The translations under genes were made by a program, and so were the position numbers. The notes below the pieces were generated by a model. It was given only the letters and a program-made list of their open reading frames with translations. It searched no databases and was not told where the DNA came from. Below, piece after piece: positions 34,301-44,894 of a stretch of 64,000 nt of DNA (positions are counted from its first letter, which is position 1; every line of letters starts with the position of its first letter). This DNA is from Caecitellus pseudoparvulus (taxonomy: Eukaryota > Bigyra: Bicosoecida), in contig CBFFRQ010000068.1 in NCBI GenBank assembly GCA_965644315.1, positions 620,001 through 684,000 of the forward strand, given 5' to 3'.

Positions 34301-37300
34301 ATGGGCCAGGAGGCAGTTTCGGAGCGTCGTTCCAGCTGCACTTGCCTCGCCAGGACCCGTCACGGCAGGTACCATTGAATGCGACAGCATTTCAGGTGGT
34401 GCAAGCGCTCACGGACCTGGGCTTTGCAGAGTTTTCAGTGAACGTATCTCAGGTTGATTCGACGTCTACGGGTTCAGTGGCATGGGACATCACGTTCCTG
34501 GAGTCAAGAGGCCCCACCTCCCCGCTCCTGCAAGTATCCATGTGGCGGGCACACCCAGACTTCGTTGCGTCAGTGGAGCGCACGCATGCAGCCTCCGACT
34601 TCCAACAAGATCAAGTCAGCATCTGGGGCAAAGCGGGTCTGTCTGACTCTGCCTACGTCCATGAGGCAGACCTTCAGCCCCCCCAGTTGCAGAGGGCCGC
34701 AGGGTACGGTTCTGCCTTGGTCGCCTCTTCCCACTTGCTCGCAGCTGGGGCACCGAACTGGAAGTCTCCCACCGCTTCGCACGCGGGGGGGGCCTTTGTT
34801 CACGACCTTCGCTGGATGAACATGCGTGCGCCACACATCTCGGTCTCCGAAAATGCTGGGCAAATTTCTCTTCCAGTACGCTGGTGTGATCCTCAGTGTT
34901 CTGTGCCACTGGGCACGCCAGGGTCATGGGTCTCTGCACGCGGTCAGAGTACTATTGGTGGGGTGCATGCGTCACTGTCACTTGGAGACACCCCCTTTGC
35001 ACTTCAAGTCAGATCGTCGCCACGATTGGCTTCCCGGGACGCCACACAGCTGCTTGGCCGCGCGACCTCGCAGGCAGGCACAGGCTGCTCAATGGACGAC
35101 CCCACAAACGGCGCACATCTAAGCGATGCTTGCATCTGGATGTACACAAGAAAGAACCACGGCTTTTTGTACATGTCCTTTGACACTGAGGGTGCCTCCG
35201 ATTTTGCGCAGTTGCGTGGGGGAGCCGGCCACGAGGCCGGTGTGGTTCAGCGGGGAGAGGCCGCTGCTTTGCATGGCCACGACCGTGTATTCTTCCTGCA
35301 CGGTCAAAATCATGAAACACAAGTAAAGAATCTCAGTACGGTCATTGTCCCAGATGCCATTGTGGAGGTGCCTGATGAGGTGTTCTCCGCCGTGTTGAAG
35401 CCTGGTGCTGGAATTGCCCCAATGCCAGGAGGCAGGCTGTGGGGACAGGTGAACATTTCAGATGATGGCGATGGTGGCTTCGGATCGCACATTTACTCAA
35501 GCAAGGTGCAGCTTGAGGGCAGCAGGGTAGGGGACATAGCCAGTGTTGGCAACTTTGTCGCAGCAGGTGAACCTGAGTCAGGGACTGTTGCTGTCTTTGA
35601 GGTCGTTCAAGGCGGAGAGTTGCTTCGGGTGGCAACGTTGACCCCTCAGCGCAGCACGCCATCCATCCTCGGAAACTCCTCAACATCACTCTCCCAGGCT
35701 ATCTGTGGAGCCTCCGTTGCTTTGGCATGTGATCCTCAAGGGACCTGCGGAGACGGCCTTGGTGGAGGCGTACTGACTGGGACCCTCTCACTTGCGGCTG
35801 CTTGCGCTCAGTGGCAAGTCGTGTTCACGTGGCATGCAGTGTCTCACTCACCGGGTGAGAATAATTGGGTTCTTGATGGCGCGATGTCTCCCAGCATTGC
35901 CCCTGCCTGGTCCACGAACACTTCCAGAGTTCCAGCCGCCCACGTGCCGCTCAGCACTTTCCGAAGGTTCCAATCACACAACAGAGATGCAGCTCGCGAT
36001 GCGTACCAACTTTCAGGTGTACTGTCAGTGGAAGTGAGCAAGTGCGCGGCTGCACCAGGCAGGCTGGCGTGGGTGATGAGGGGCACGTTGGCTGTGGGGT
36101 GCCCTGGCACTGACACAGTGCATGTGTTCCGCCGAGGCCCCGATGGTCAGTGGGTCCAAAGCTGTGTGCTTGAGAGTCCGACTCTAGCCACGACAGAATG
36201 GCTAGGGCGGCCCATCTACTCTCCGCAAGTGTTTGGGGTGTCGGTGGCGGGCCAGGCAGACGGCGGCCTTCTTGTAGGCGCACCCTTGCACAGTTCAGGG
36301 GACGCTGGGAGTATATCAAATGCTTCCTCAGCTGCAGTGTACAAGAATTTGAAGCAGAGGGCAGCTGTTCCACGTGGGGCAGCCTTGCTGTGGATTCATG
36401 TTCCACTTGAAGTGCGCCTCACAGGTGGGGCCTACTTCGCTGGCAGTCATGACAAGCCGGTCGTTGTGCCAGAAGCCGCTGACTCCGCCAGTTTGAGTCT
36501 ACTGGCGGGCAAATCTGAGAGTGGGACTGTCATTCTGGACACCATTGGGGGTGCTTGGTTGCTGGTGCAGACGCTGAGGGAACCAGCACTGCACGTTGGT
36601 CCCCACTCATCCAGTTTTGGTCACAGCGTGGACTTGTCAGGGAACATAGCGGTGGTGGGCGCACCGACCGCTAGTCTATTGGAGAAGACTACGTGGAACT
36701 TTGAAACAGGGGACCTGACGGGCTGGACAGCAGTCGGGGACGCTTTCCAGGGACAGCCCACCCGTGGTGACAACGCAGCATCTAGGACAGGGTACTTCAC
36801 AAATTTAGGGCCGGGGGCCCAGGAGTCCGCAGGCCACGAAGGTTCCTTTTACCTCTCATCGTTTGATGCCAATGGGAGCACGCCTGACAGCATTGGTGCA
36901 GTGATGGGGGATGCGATGACGGGAGTCCTCACGTCAGCGCCCTTCGTCATTGAAGGGTCCACTGTCATGTTTCGCGTCGGTGGCGGCTGTGACGCATCAA
37001 CAGTGAGTGTGCAGCTGCTCGTGGACGGGGTGCCAGCTTTTCGTGCGACTGGCCTGTGCGAGCCTGGCATGCGACACGTAAGCTGGGATGTGTCTGAGTT
37101 CCACGGGGGAACAGGCGTGATGAGGGTTGTGGATGACGCGAGGACAGGACCCTGGGGGCACATCATGGTCGACGAAGTTCGATTCTCCTGGACGGCCCGA
37201 GCAGTTGACGAAGCCGGTGCTGCGTACGTTTGGGGCAGGCACGGTCCAAGCGGAGAGGCGTGTGCTGCATCGGTGGCACGAGTGCTGGAGGAGTGCAAGT

Positions 37301-38658
37301 GGACGTATGAGAGACGGTTGGTGCCCCAGGATCGGCGAGCGGCCGCAAGTTTCGGATGGAGCGTTGCCGCTAGTGACTCTGCGGGCTTGGTCCTTGCGGG
37401 CAGCCCGTTTTTGACTCGGGTCTCATCAGCAGTGCCCACAGCGCACAGTTTCGCAGAGCAGGCCTCGGAAGAGCTGAGTTTAGAAAGCAGGGACGTTGAT
37501 GTGAAGATCATGCGCTTGCTTCGCGTCTCTGCAGAAACTGAGAGTAGCAGTCTGGTGGCCTTGCTCGGAGCTGTCAAAGCAGAGGAGTCAAGCCCAAGTG
37601 CCCACTCTGACATGCGGGCGCGTGCAGGCGCCACTCGACTTGCGACAGGGCGAGTGTACGTGTTTCGCCGGGTGCCCGAGAAGCGAGGTGGTCGGGATCA
37701 GCGCTTGATCCAGTCTCCACAATGGCAGGAGGAGCGAGAGGTGGCCAGGGTGTTGCCCCCAGGCACACGCCCAGGGGGGGCACTTGGGAAAGTCGTGTGC
37801 ATCGGAGAGGACGGAGTGACTATGCTGGCAGCGAGCTCGAACGTAGGATTCGTTCACAGCGTCCGAAGCAGCGTCCTTACTGCAGGGTTTGGTGTGCTAG
37901 ACGAAACCCTCAACTCAGTGTTGCACCTTCAGAGCGAGCACTCGCAGCAAACACACCTGGTAGCCGCACTTGGCTCTGCAGTTAGAGGTTTTAGGGTGTC
38001 AGAGGGTGACCCTCTGCGGAAGTTCGTGATTCCAGTCTATCGGCATGGCGAGCTGAACAGCACAGTGCATGTGCACTTCAGCACACACGACATCACCGCG
38101 CGGGGAGTGCCCAGTCACGTCCTGGAAGCCTGCAGAAGACTCCCCTTTGCGGATCGAGCCCCAACAGGGTGCGGTGACTATGCATCCACGCAAGGCGTGC
38201 TCACTTTTGCGGCTGGCGTTGCACGCCAAGACATTGTGGTAGAGCTCATGGATGACTCCTCACCAGAGAACCACGATCTCACCTTAGCAGTTAAACTGGG
38301 TGCAGTCGGTGGAACACAGCTCATTGGGCCGCAATTTCAAGTTCTTGTGCACATTGACGACGACGACCATGAGCTTCATGTTCCCCATCAAAAGGCGGAC
38401 CCCTGGGCAGCCTGGCAAGCGCAGGCTGCTGCGTTGGAGTGGCGCATGCCTACGCTCCCAACTAGCCAGCTGGTCGGGCACATCGAGGCCAGTGAACACC
38501 CGTTCAGGGGAGCAGGCGGGGAAGCGCTCCAGTCCTTAGCTTCACAGGAGTACTTTGAGCACGTGAGCCCCGCCTTAACTGTTCCCGAACGCCATCGAGA
38601 CTGGGCGGGGGGAGTGGCAAGTCTTGAGTTCCATGAGGCTCCCGATGTGCCGCTGTAA
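28340..38658 (+). CDS. giant mosaic surface or secreted protein: TSP1-like, Ig-like repeats, FG-GAP repeats, CBM66-like, Calx-beta
   Basis: One frame is open through about 10.3 kb (over 3,300 aa). Modules in order: a Tyr/Pro-rich stretch of PEY repeats (28667-28760); a cysteine-rich TSP1-like unit (DCVLSAW, then CGEAGVERRKRVV, about 28990-29120); and Ig-like units, each ending near a GN motif such as VDDAGNP or LTDAGGNVNV (about 29880-31620). At least ten FG-GAP-type blades follow (FGASLAAQRSVLAVGAPG, FGASVAIWNSTLVVGCPG, FGHSVDLSGNIAVVGAPT and others, 31660-37850). A CBM66-like lectin module lies at about 36690-37190 (WNFETGDLTGWTAVGDAF, FRVGGGCD, WGHIMVDEVRFSW). A Calx-beta domain sits near the end (38000-38370, GDYASTQGVLTFAAGV, HIDDDD). 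No terminal TM segment is seen. An ATG at 28340 in another frame encodes a signal-peptide-like MLRGLEVRIAAALLSLCL that could be spliced on; the 5' exons are unresolved. It looks like a calcium-dependent adhesive cell-surface or extracellular-matrix protein. Confidence 0.75.
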
Positions 38659-39039
38659 GCATGGCGACAGGATGAAGATACGGGTGTGCAGTGCGAGCGT
38701 TCCAGGATGATCCTGTTCAGCAGGTGGGGGCGCGTCGCGGCTGCCGCGTGCCCGATGCGACAGCAGCGGCAAGGCTCGAGAAGAGGAGGACGAACGCAGG
38801 AGAATGGCGCGACTGCCTGACTCTCCTTACGGTGCCTCGGCTCCGGCGCCCTCCACACAAGCAGGTGCCGCCGCCGTTCAAATTCAATCGTGCGCACGGC
38901 TATTGCAGGACACTGGCAGGAGGGTGTCGATGAACAGGAATGGAAATGACCTGAAACCCCAACCCAGGGCATCCTCCTGCTTGCCATATTCAGCCGCCTC
39001 CGTGGCCTTGACCTCTCGCGGGTGGAATTCGCTGCCCAG
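38659..39039. other. intergenic region upstream of MFS transporter
   Basis: These 381 bp hold no convincing gene or repeat. They presumably contain the 3' end of the giant gene's transcript and the MFS promoter. Confidence 0.4.
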
Positions 39040-40963
39040 ATGGCAGAAGAACCGTCGCTTGAGACAGAAGGTCTGCGCCCCAGCGCAAGGCCGGAGAACG
39101 CCAGGGACGATGCTGAGGGCAAGCAAGTCGTTGTAGACGAGTCTTCGGGCGAAGAACTTACTGCTTGGGAGTTCACCTTCGTGCTGTCTGTGCTAGCTAT
39201 AATAAATTTCAACGAAGCCTTCCAGTGAGTGCGGAATTCGATCCCGCTGCTTTCGTGTGCGGGTGAAGTTTGGGCACGCTCAAGAGACCTTTTCGCAGAA
39301 TGAATTGCATCTGGCCCTTTCTTCCTGTGAGTACGTTCATCCCTGCCCGGATCTAGCCGAACTGCCAAGGGTGTGGTATTGGCAGCGTAGCGTGCGTGGC
39401 GCATACGTTGCCCGGAGGCACTTCACCGCATCCACCCTGTCGGAGCCGCAGTTTATGGTGGAGGATTTCGGGGTCCCCGAGACCCAAGTTGCTGCACACG
39501 TGGGGCTCCTGGCCTCCGCATTCTTCCTCGCCCAGCTCCTGTCCTCGGTGCTGTGGGGCATGGCCAGCGACAAGTGGGGACGCCGGCCCTGCCTGCTCCT
39601 TGGCGTGGTGCTGAGTGGCGCAGCCATGGTGCAGTTTGGGCTGGCGTCTTCATTTCCGTTGGCAGTGCTCGGGAGAGTGCTGGCTGGTGGGCTCAGTGGC
39701 AATGTCGGCATTACCAAGACATACATGGGCGAAGTTGCGAGAGGAAGCAGGGCGGCCCGGGGGTTCAGCGTGATGGGCACTGTGTGGGGCATCGGCTCCA
39801 TTCTTGCGCCCATCGTGGGAGGGTACCTGTCCCAGCCCACTGAGAAGTTCCCTGCTACATTCCCTCCTGAAGGCACGCCTTTCCTCGTGCAGTTCCCGTA
39901 CTTTCTGCCGTGCATGGCCAGCACGTTGGTCGCCGCGGTGGCTGCTCTGTTGGGTTTCTTTTTCCTCCCGGAGACGCATGCATTCCTATCCGGGGCCACA
40001 GGGCCACCCAGGCAGTTCTGTGGAGGGGCGTGTTCTCGACGGGCGTACGCGAAGCTGCCTGACACAGAAGCGGCTGCCCCGCCAGGGGGCGCTGGCGGTG
40101 ACGTGCAGCCCGCAGGCGCTTGTGGGACAGGCATCCCCTCCGTCACTGTACATGCCATTCTCTGTTACGCAGGGGTGGCAATGGCTCAGGTGCTGTTTGA
40201 TGAGTTGATGCCTGTGATGGCAAAGTTTCCTGTCAGCAAGGGGGGCTTGGGCTTCCAGGCGGCTCAGGTTGGCCTGGTGCTCACTATTCAAGGGGTTGTG
40301 CTGGTTCTGTACCAGCTCTTGCTGTTTCCACACATGGTTGCGTGGTTGGGCACCCTCCGCTTGTTTCAGATGTCTGCGGGGGGCCTCATACCAGTCGTGC
40401 TGCTGTGGCCGTTCACCACGCTAGCAGCAGAGGCATCCAGCGCGCAGCTGTGGGCAGTGGTGTCTGTGTTAATCGGGCTAAAGGCCATCGTCATGGCGAA
40501 TCTCTTCACTGGGGTCATGCTGCTCATCAACGCTTCTGTGCGTCAAGCAGTGCCACTTGGAACTGTGAATGGAGTCGCACAGTCTGCCTCTGCTGGTGTG
40601 CGGAGCGTGGCACCCTTCCTAGGGGGCGTTCTCTTCTCAGCCTCCCATGCACTGCACTGGCGTCTGCACGGGCTCGTGGCCTACCTGCTTCCAGCCATGG
40701 TCATGCTGGCAGTGGCTGCTGGCTCCTTGCGCCTGCCAAGCTGGCTGGACGAAGACCAACCCTCCCCCCGCAGTGGCCAGGTTCAACCCAAGTCCACAGC
40801 CACAGCACTTTCCTCTGAGCAAGCTGAGGGCGATGTTGAGATCGGCTTGTCCGCGGGTGACATTGAGTTGTCCGCCACTGGCAACAGCGGCTTTACAGCT
40901 CCCTCGCCAGGGCAGCGAGCTCTTCCTCTGAGCACTTGTGTGGAGCATCGTCGAAGCACGTGA
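39040..40963 (+). CDS. major facilitator transporter, DHA1/ZIFL-like
   Basis: Exons 39040-39224, 39299-39326 (a 28-nt microexon) and 39452-40963 join in phase to about 574 aa. The microexon encodes MNCIWPFLP and restores TM1, giving FQMNCIWPFLPFMVEDFG. Twelve hydrophobic segments can be counted. The loop 2-3 signature GMASDKWGRRPCLL matches the MFS G-x-x-x-D-x-x-G-R-R motif, and the segment IGSILAPIVGGYLSQP followed by FPYFLPC matches the zinc-induced-facilitator-like and fungal DHA1 carriers. The central loop (about 40000-40130) is Cys/Ala-rich, and the C-terminal tail of 90 residues is cytoplasmic and Ser-rich. The substrate is probably a small organic solute or metal chelate exported by H+ antiport, inferred from the family only. 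The last 71 bp overlap the convergent gene on the other strand. Confidence 0.88.
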
Positions 40964-41477
40964 TCCTGGATTCGTCCAGGATCTTGAAGTGCGAGAAATG
41001 TAAATGAATGCGTGTGTCAGGGTACACCAGCACCTCCACGCGCCAGTCGGGGTGTTGCCTGCTCCGCAGCCAGCGGACGAATGCCTCCCCCACCTCTCGC
41101 CTGGCACGGACTTCACCGACTAGGTGGTTGGTGTTTTGGTGTCGCTGCACCCACCCAAAAGCCGCCTCCTCGTCGGCTCGTTCCACAATGGCGGCAATCA
41201 GCTCTGCCCTGTCGAACTCGCCAGCGATCTCGAAGCGGAAGCCCATAAAGCGATCCACAGCACGCCAGCCGACGTACATGGCGTCAATGTCGTCACAGAC
41301 CCCACAGCGCAGGCACAGCACAGTGGCGGTGAGTGTCAGCAGCTGGCGCACCAAGCTGCCTCGCATGTTAGCGCGGAATTTGAGCAGCGTTGACCTGCTG
41401 ACGACGCCCGCACTTTGCACAGCTCGTGCAGCACCAGTTCGCAGAGAAATGGCCCTGCTTTTCTCGACCACGTCCAA
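40893..41477 (-). CDS. secreted protein with acylphosphatase-like core
   Basis: A 194-aa frame. The internal ATG at 41366 begins MRGSLVRQLLTLTATVLCLR, a good signal peptide, so I prefer it over the ATG at 41477, giving about 157 aa. The core resembles acylphosphatase: GFRFEIAG, where the family has GVxFR, then AAFGWVQRHQNTNHLVGEV, matching the GWV-N...G-V strand, and GEAFVRWL, matching the second helix. The catalytic Arg and Asn positions are plausibly R and N in these motifs, but the spacing is longer than in the 98-aa enzymes, so activity is uncertain. Cysteines cluster near the mature N-terminus (LRCGVCDD) and near the C-terminus. Its final 71 bp are antisense to the end of the MFS coding sequence. 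Confidence 0.5.
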   Translation of the reverse strand: MDVVEKSRAISLRTGAARAVQSAGVVSRSTLLKFRANMRGSLVRQLLTLTATVLCLRCGVCDDIDAMYVGWRAVDRFMGFRFEIAGEFDRAELIAAIVERADEEAAFGWVQRHQNTNHLVGEVRARREVGEAFVRWLRSRQHPDWRVEVLVYPDTRIHLHFSHFKILDESRITCFDDAPHKCSEEELAALAREL

Positions 41478-41579
41478 ACCACCACTCCCAACAATGAGGA
41501 GATAAACGGCTTTGGCAGCAGTGAACCACTGCCGAGCTTGCTCCCTCTTTGCTCACTGTGCCGTGCCGCCGCCGCCACC

Positions 41580-44554
41580 ATGGCTGCAGCTCAGCTTGCG
41601 TGGAGGCGAGTGGCCTGTGCCTCGACACAGGCCCCCAGGCGGTGGGCAAGCGCCGCGACGTCGGCCAGCATGGACTTGGCAGGGAAGCCTCTCAGTTTGG
41701 AGAGCGGCCTGATCGGTCCTTTGGCGGATGGCATGGTACTGGCAAAGTGGGTTGTCCTGCGGAAATTGACAGCGTTCGGCCCGCAACACGCTGGTTGCCC
41801 ACACTTGCACAGGCACGGCGAGTCTTCGCTGATGACATCAGCTGTGTCGAGCTACACAGAGTCAGACAGTGGCTTCCTTCCCCTGTCTGTGGAGTATCGT
41901 GAGCGCACGTATGCGGCAGGTTTCATTCCACAAACCTGGCACAGGAAAGAGGGCATGTGTGTAGGAAGGCTGCGCTGCCCCCGCGCTCTCACAATGGGCA
42001 CTCCCTCCCCTTCCCGCTGCAACGACACAGGCCTACAGACAGGGAAGTCCTCGGCGCCCGCTTCATCGATCGCAGCATCCGGCCATTCTTCCCGAAGGGC
42101 TACGCCCACGACACGCAGCTCATCACCAGCATCACGTCGTACTCGCCTGCAGCCCCAGTGGAGGCGCTGGCCATCAACGCCGCCTCAGCAGCTCTCCTTG
42201 TGAGCGACATCCCCTTCTTCGGCCCCGTGGCGGCGGTTCGGGTGGGCTGGGTGGACGGCAGCATGGTGCTGCACCCGACTGCCGAGGAGCTGGCGGCCTC
42301 TCAGCTGTCCCTGCTGTACGCTGGCACCCACTCCCGCACTGCCATGATCGAGATGGACGCGGCAGAGATCCCGGAGGACACGCTCTTTGAAGCGCTGGCC
42401 GCTGCTCACCGGGCCCTGGAGCCGCTGCTGGCCTTGCAGTTGCAGCTCGCCGCGAAGGTGGGTAAGCCTGTGCGTGAAGGCAGCCCTCGCATCCTGCCTG
42501 CTGCAGCGTACGCCGTGGTGAAGGAAGCCGTGTACGAGGAGGCCTGCCGCATCTACAGCACCCACAGCCTGGCCAAGGGCGAGCGGGGCGCTGCTGTTGC
42601 CCAGCTGACCACGGTGGCAGCTGAGGCTCTGGCTGAGGCGGGGGAGGTGGGGGAGGGGCACCCCGCGCCCCTCATCGCCGCTGCCGTGAATGCGGTGTGC
42701 AGGGAGGCCTTCCGCGACATTCTCCTGGGGCAGGCTACCCCCATGGGCAGCGACGCCCCCATGCTGCCCTCCCTGCCAGGCCAGCGGGGCGACACGCTGC
42801 AGCCCCTGACACTGACCAAGCCAGTGCGCGTGGATGGGCGGGATGGCAACACAGTGCGCCCCCTGCACGCTGCTGTGGACGTCTTCCCCCGCGTGCACGG
42901 CAGCTCAGTGTTCAGCCGGGGCGAGACGCAGTGCGTCGGCACCGTCACGCTGGGCCCACCCACCATCGCCCAGACGCTCCGCCCCGTCGCCGGCGGGCCC
43001 GACAAGAAGACCTTCATGCTGCACTATGACTTCCCCCCCTACTCCATCAACGAAGTGGGCCGCGTCGGCGGTGCGAACCGCCGCATGGTGGGGCATGGCG
43101 CCCTGGCGGAGAAGGCGCTGGCGCCCCTCCTGCCCCACGGGGAGGACTTCCCCTACGTCATGCGCGCCACCAGCGAGGTGAGCGGCTCAGACGGCTCCTC
43201 GTCCATGGCAACGGTGTGCGCCGTGTCCCTGGCGCTGCGGGATGCTGGCGTCCCCATGCCTTCCCTCGTGGCCGGCGCCTCAGTGGGGCTCATGACGCCA
43301 CCCGGCCTGAACCTGCCCGACTCGCCGCCCGCTGGGGCCAAGGCCATCCCTGAGTGCTGGCTGCCTCAAGGGACCCTGGGGAGTGACATGGCCGACCCAG
43401 GCTACCTGCTGCTCTCCGACATCCGGGGCCTGGAGGACCACCACGGGGACATGGACTTCAAGATCGCAGGCACAGAAGCGGGCATCACAGCCATGCAGCT
43501 GGACGTCAAGCTGCCAGGTGTCCCACTCCCCGTCCTGCTGCACGGGGTGAAGAAGGCGCGCACCGCGTACGGCACGGTGCTGCGCACGATGGCCGCCGTG
43601 CAACCGCAGCCTCGGCCAGGCCTCAAGGACACCGCCCCCCGCATGGGCCTCATCCCGGTGCCGCGTGACATGCGCGGGCGCATCATCGGCCCAGGGGGCG
43701 TCATTCTGCGGGGCATCCAGGATGCCACTGGGGCTGCCTTGCGCTTCCTGCCGGATGCGGAGTTCTTGCAGATCTTCGCGGAGAACGAGGACGGCGTGGA
43801 GCTGGCCAGCGAAATGGTGCATGCCATCTTGGATGACGAGGAGGCAGGCGGCATGCGGGGCAGGGGCGGCGCACCCCCTGCGCCCCGCCCATCTCGGCTC
43901 GCGGTAGGGGAGTGCGTCACCGGCACCGTGACGAAAGTGCTGGACTTCGGTGTCGTGCTGGGGGTGGGGGACAGCGACGATGCGGGATTGCTGCACATTT
44001 CCAAAATGGCACGGGCAGGGCCGGGCGGGCGCCGCTTGCCCCTGCCCGCAGTCGGCACCAGCGTGACTGTGCAGGTGACTGATGTAGATGCCTTGGGCCG
44101 CGCGAAGTTTGCGCAGGTGACCTCCTCCGCTGCGTCTGAGGTGTCTGCCGCTGCACCGCCTGCAGGTGCGGCACTGCCCACTGCAGCAGAGGCCCCCGTG
44201 CCGCAGCCGCGTGTGGAGCGTCAGCCAACACGACTTGAGGCCGAGGAGCTTCGAGAGCAGGCTGCTCACCAAGTCCCTGACCACCACGCAGAGAGCGTTC
44301 ACGCAGACGAGGACCAGCAAGTAGACGAAGCGACGCCTAGCTTCACCTTCCCAAGTGCACCCCCGGCCTCCGGAAACTACGAGGCACAGTCCCCCACCCT
44401 GGCTGCGTGCCCGGAGCTGGCAGGTGTGTCTCCTACCCCCGGCAGTTTTGCCTACCTGTCCAGCACGACCCTGGCTGCTGCCCCAGGCCCCAAGTCCAAG
44501 CGCAGGTCCCTGCCTCGTCAGCGCGGGCAAAAGCATGGGCGAAACCGCAGGTAG
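41580..44554 (+). CDS. PNPT1: polyribonucleotide nucleotidyltransferase (PNPase), organellar
   Basis: Exons 41580-41746, 41813-41956 and 42031-44554 join in phase to about 944 aa. The ATG sits in a perfect Kozak context (GCCGCCACCATGG) and starts a basic, Arg/Ala/Ser-rich presequence. The splice at 41746/41813 rebuilds LAKHGESSLMTSAV, equivalent to the RHGETSLLVT strand of PNPase. First RNase PH domain: LSVEYRERTYAAGFIP and ARFIDRSIRPFFPKGY. Second: RVDGRDGNTVRPL, YDFPPYSINEVGRVGGANRR, SDGSSSMATVCAVSLALRDAGVP and GDMDFKIAGTEAGITAMQLD. KH domain: GRIIGPGGVILRGIQ; S1 domain: GECVTGTVTKVLDFGVVL. The enzyme degrades RNA 3'-5' by phosphorolysis in mitochondria or plastids. The last 150 residues are a disordered tail ending in a basic SKRRSLPRQRGQKHGRNRR-type stretch. 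Confidence 0.97.
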
Positions 44555-44894
44555 TGCAGGGTTGCTGGTTCCGTGTGGAATTTTCTGGTTGAACACGTAG
44601 GGCTGCTGGCAGAGCTGAGGGTGTGTCTTGCGGGTAGAGCGCGCCATCGTGCGGGTGCCTGCTCCTTTCGTGCGAGAAAATGTTGCCGTTGTTGCAGTCA
44701 AGAGCTGCATTTCCGCACCAGCATGCCCAAGTTTCTCAAGCCAGCACTTGCAAGAAGGTTTGCACGCAATTCACGTGGCTAGCAGCGGGGCCCATGTGTG
44801 TGGCGTGCGCCTGCTTGACAGAGCAGCGCTCCCTTTCCAGGTATGAAGCAAGGGAGCCACACTTCTATTCAGTGCTGCAAGCTAGCGTTTGCAT
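44555..44894. other. intergenic region between PNPase and KATNIP
   Basis: This 340-bp interval between two gene tails has no recognisable gene. It is somewhat poorer in GC than the flanking coding sequence. Confidence 0.4.

Noticed and set aside
27370-38658. Single 3762-aa protein starting at 27370
   Set aside because: The start codon lies inside the intron before glycosyltransferase exon 2; the true enzyme starts at 27116 with a signal peptide, and the continuous frame is partly fortuitous.
43280-44710. Minus-strand 476-aa frame over PNPase
   Set aside because: Antisense of conserved RNase PH, KH and S1 domains.
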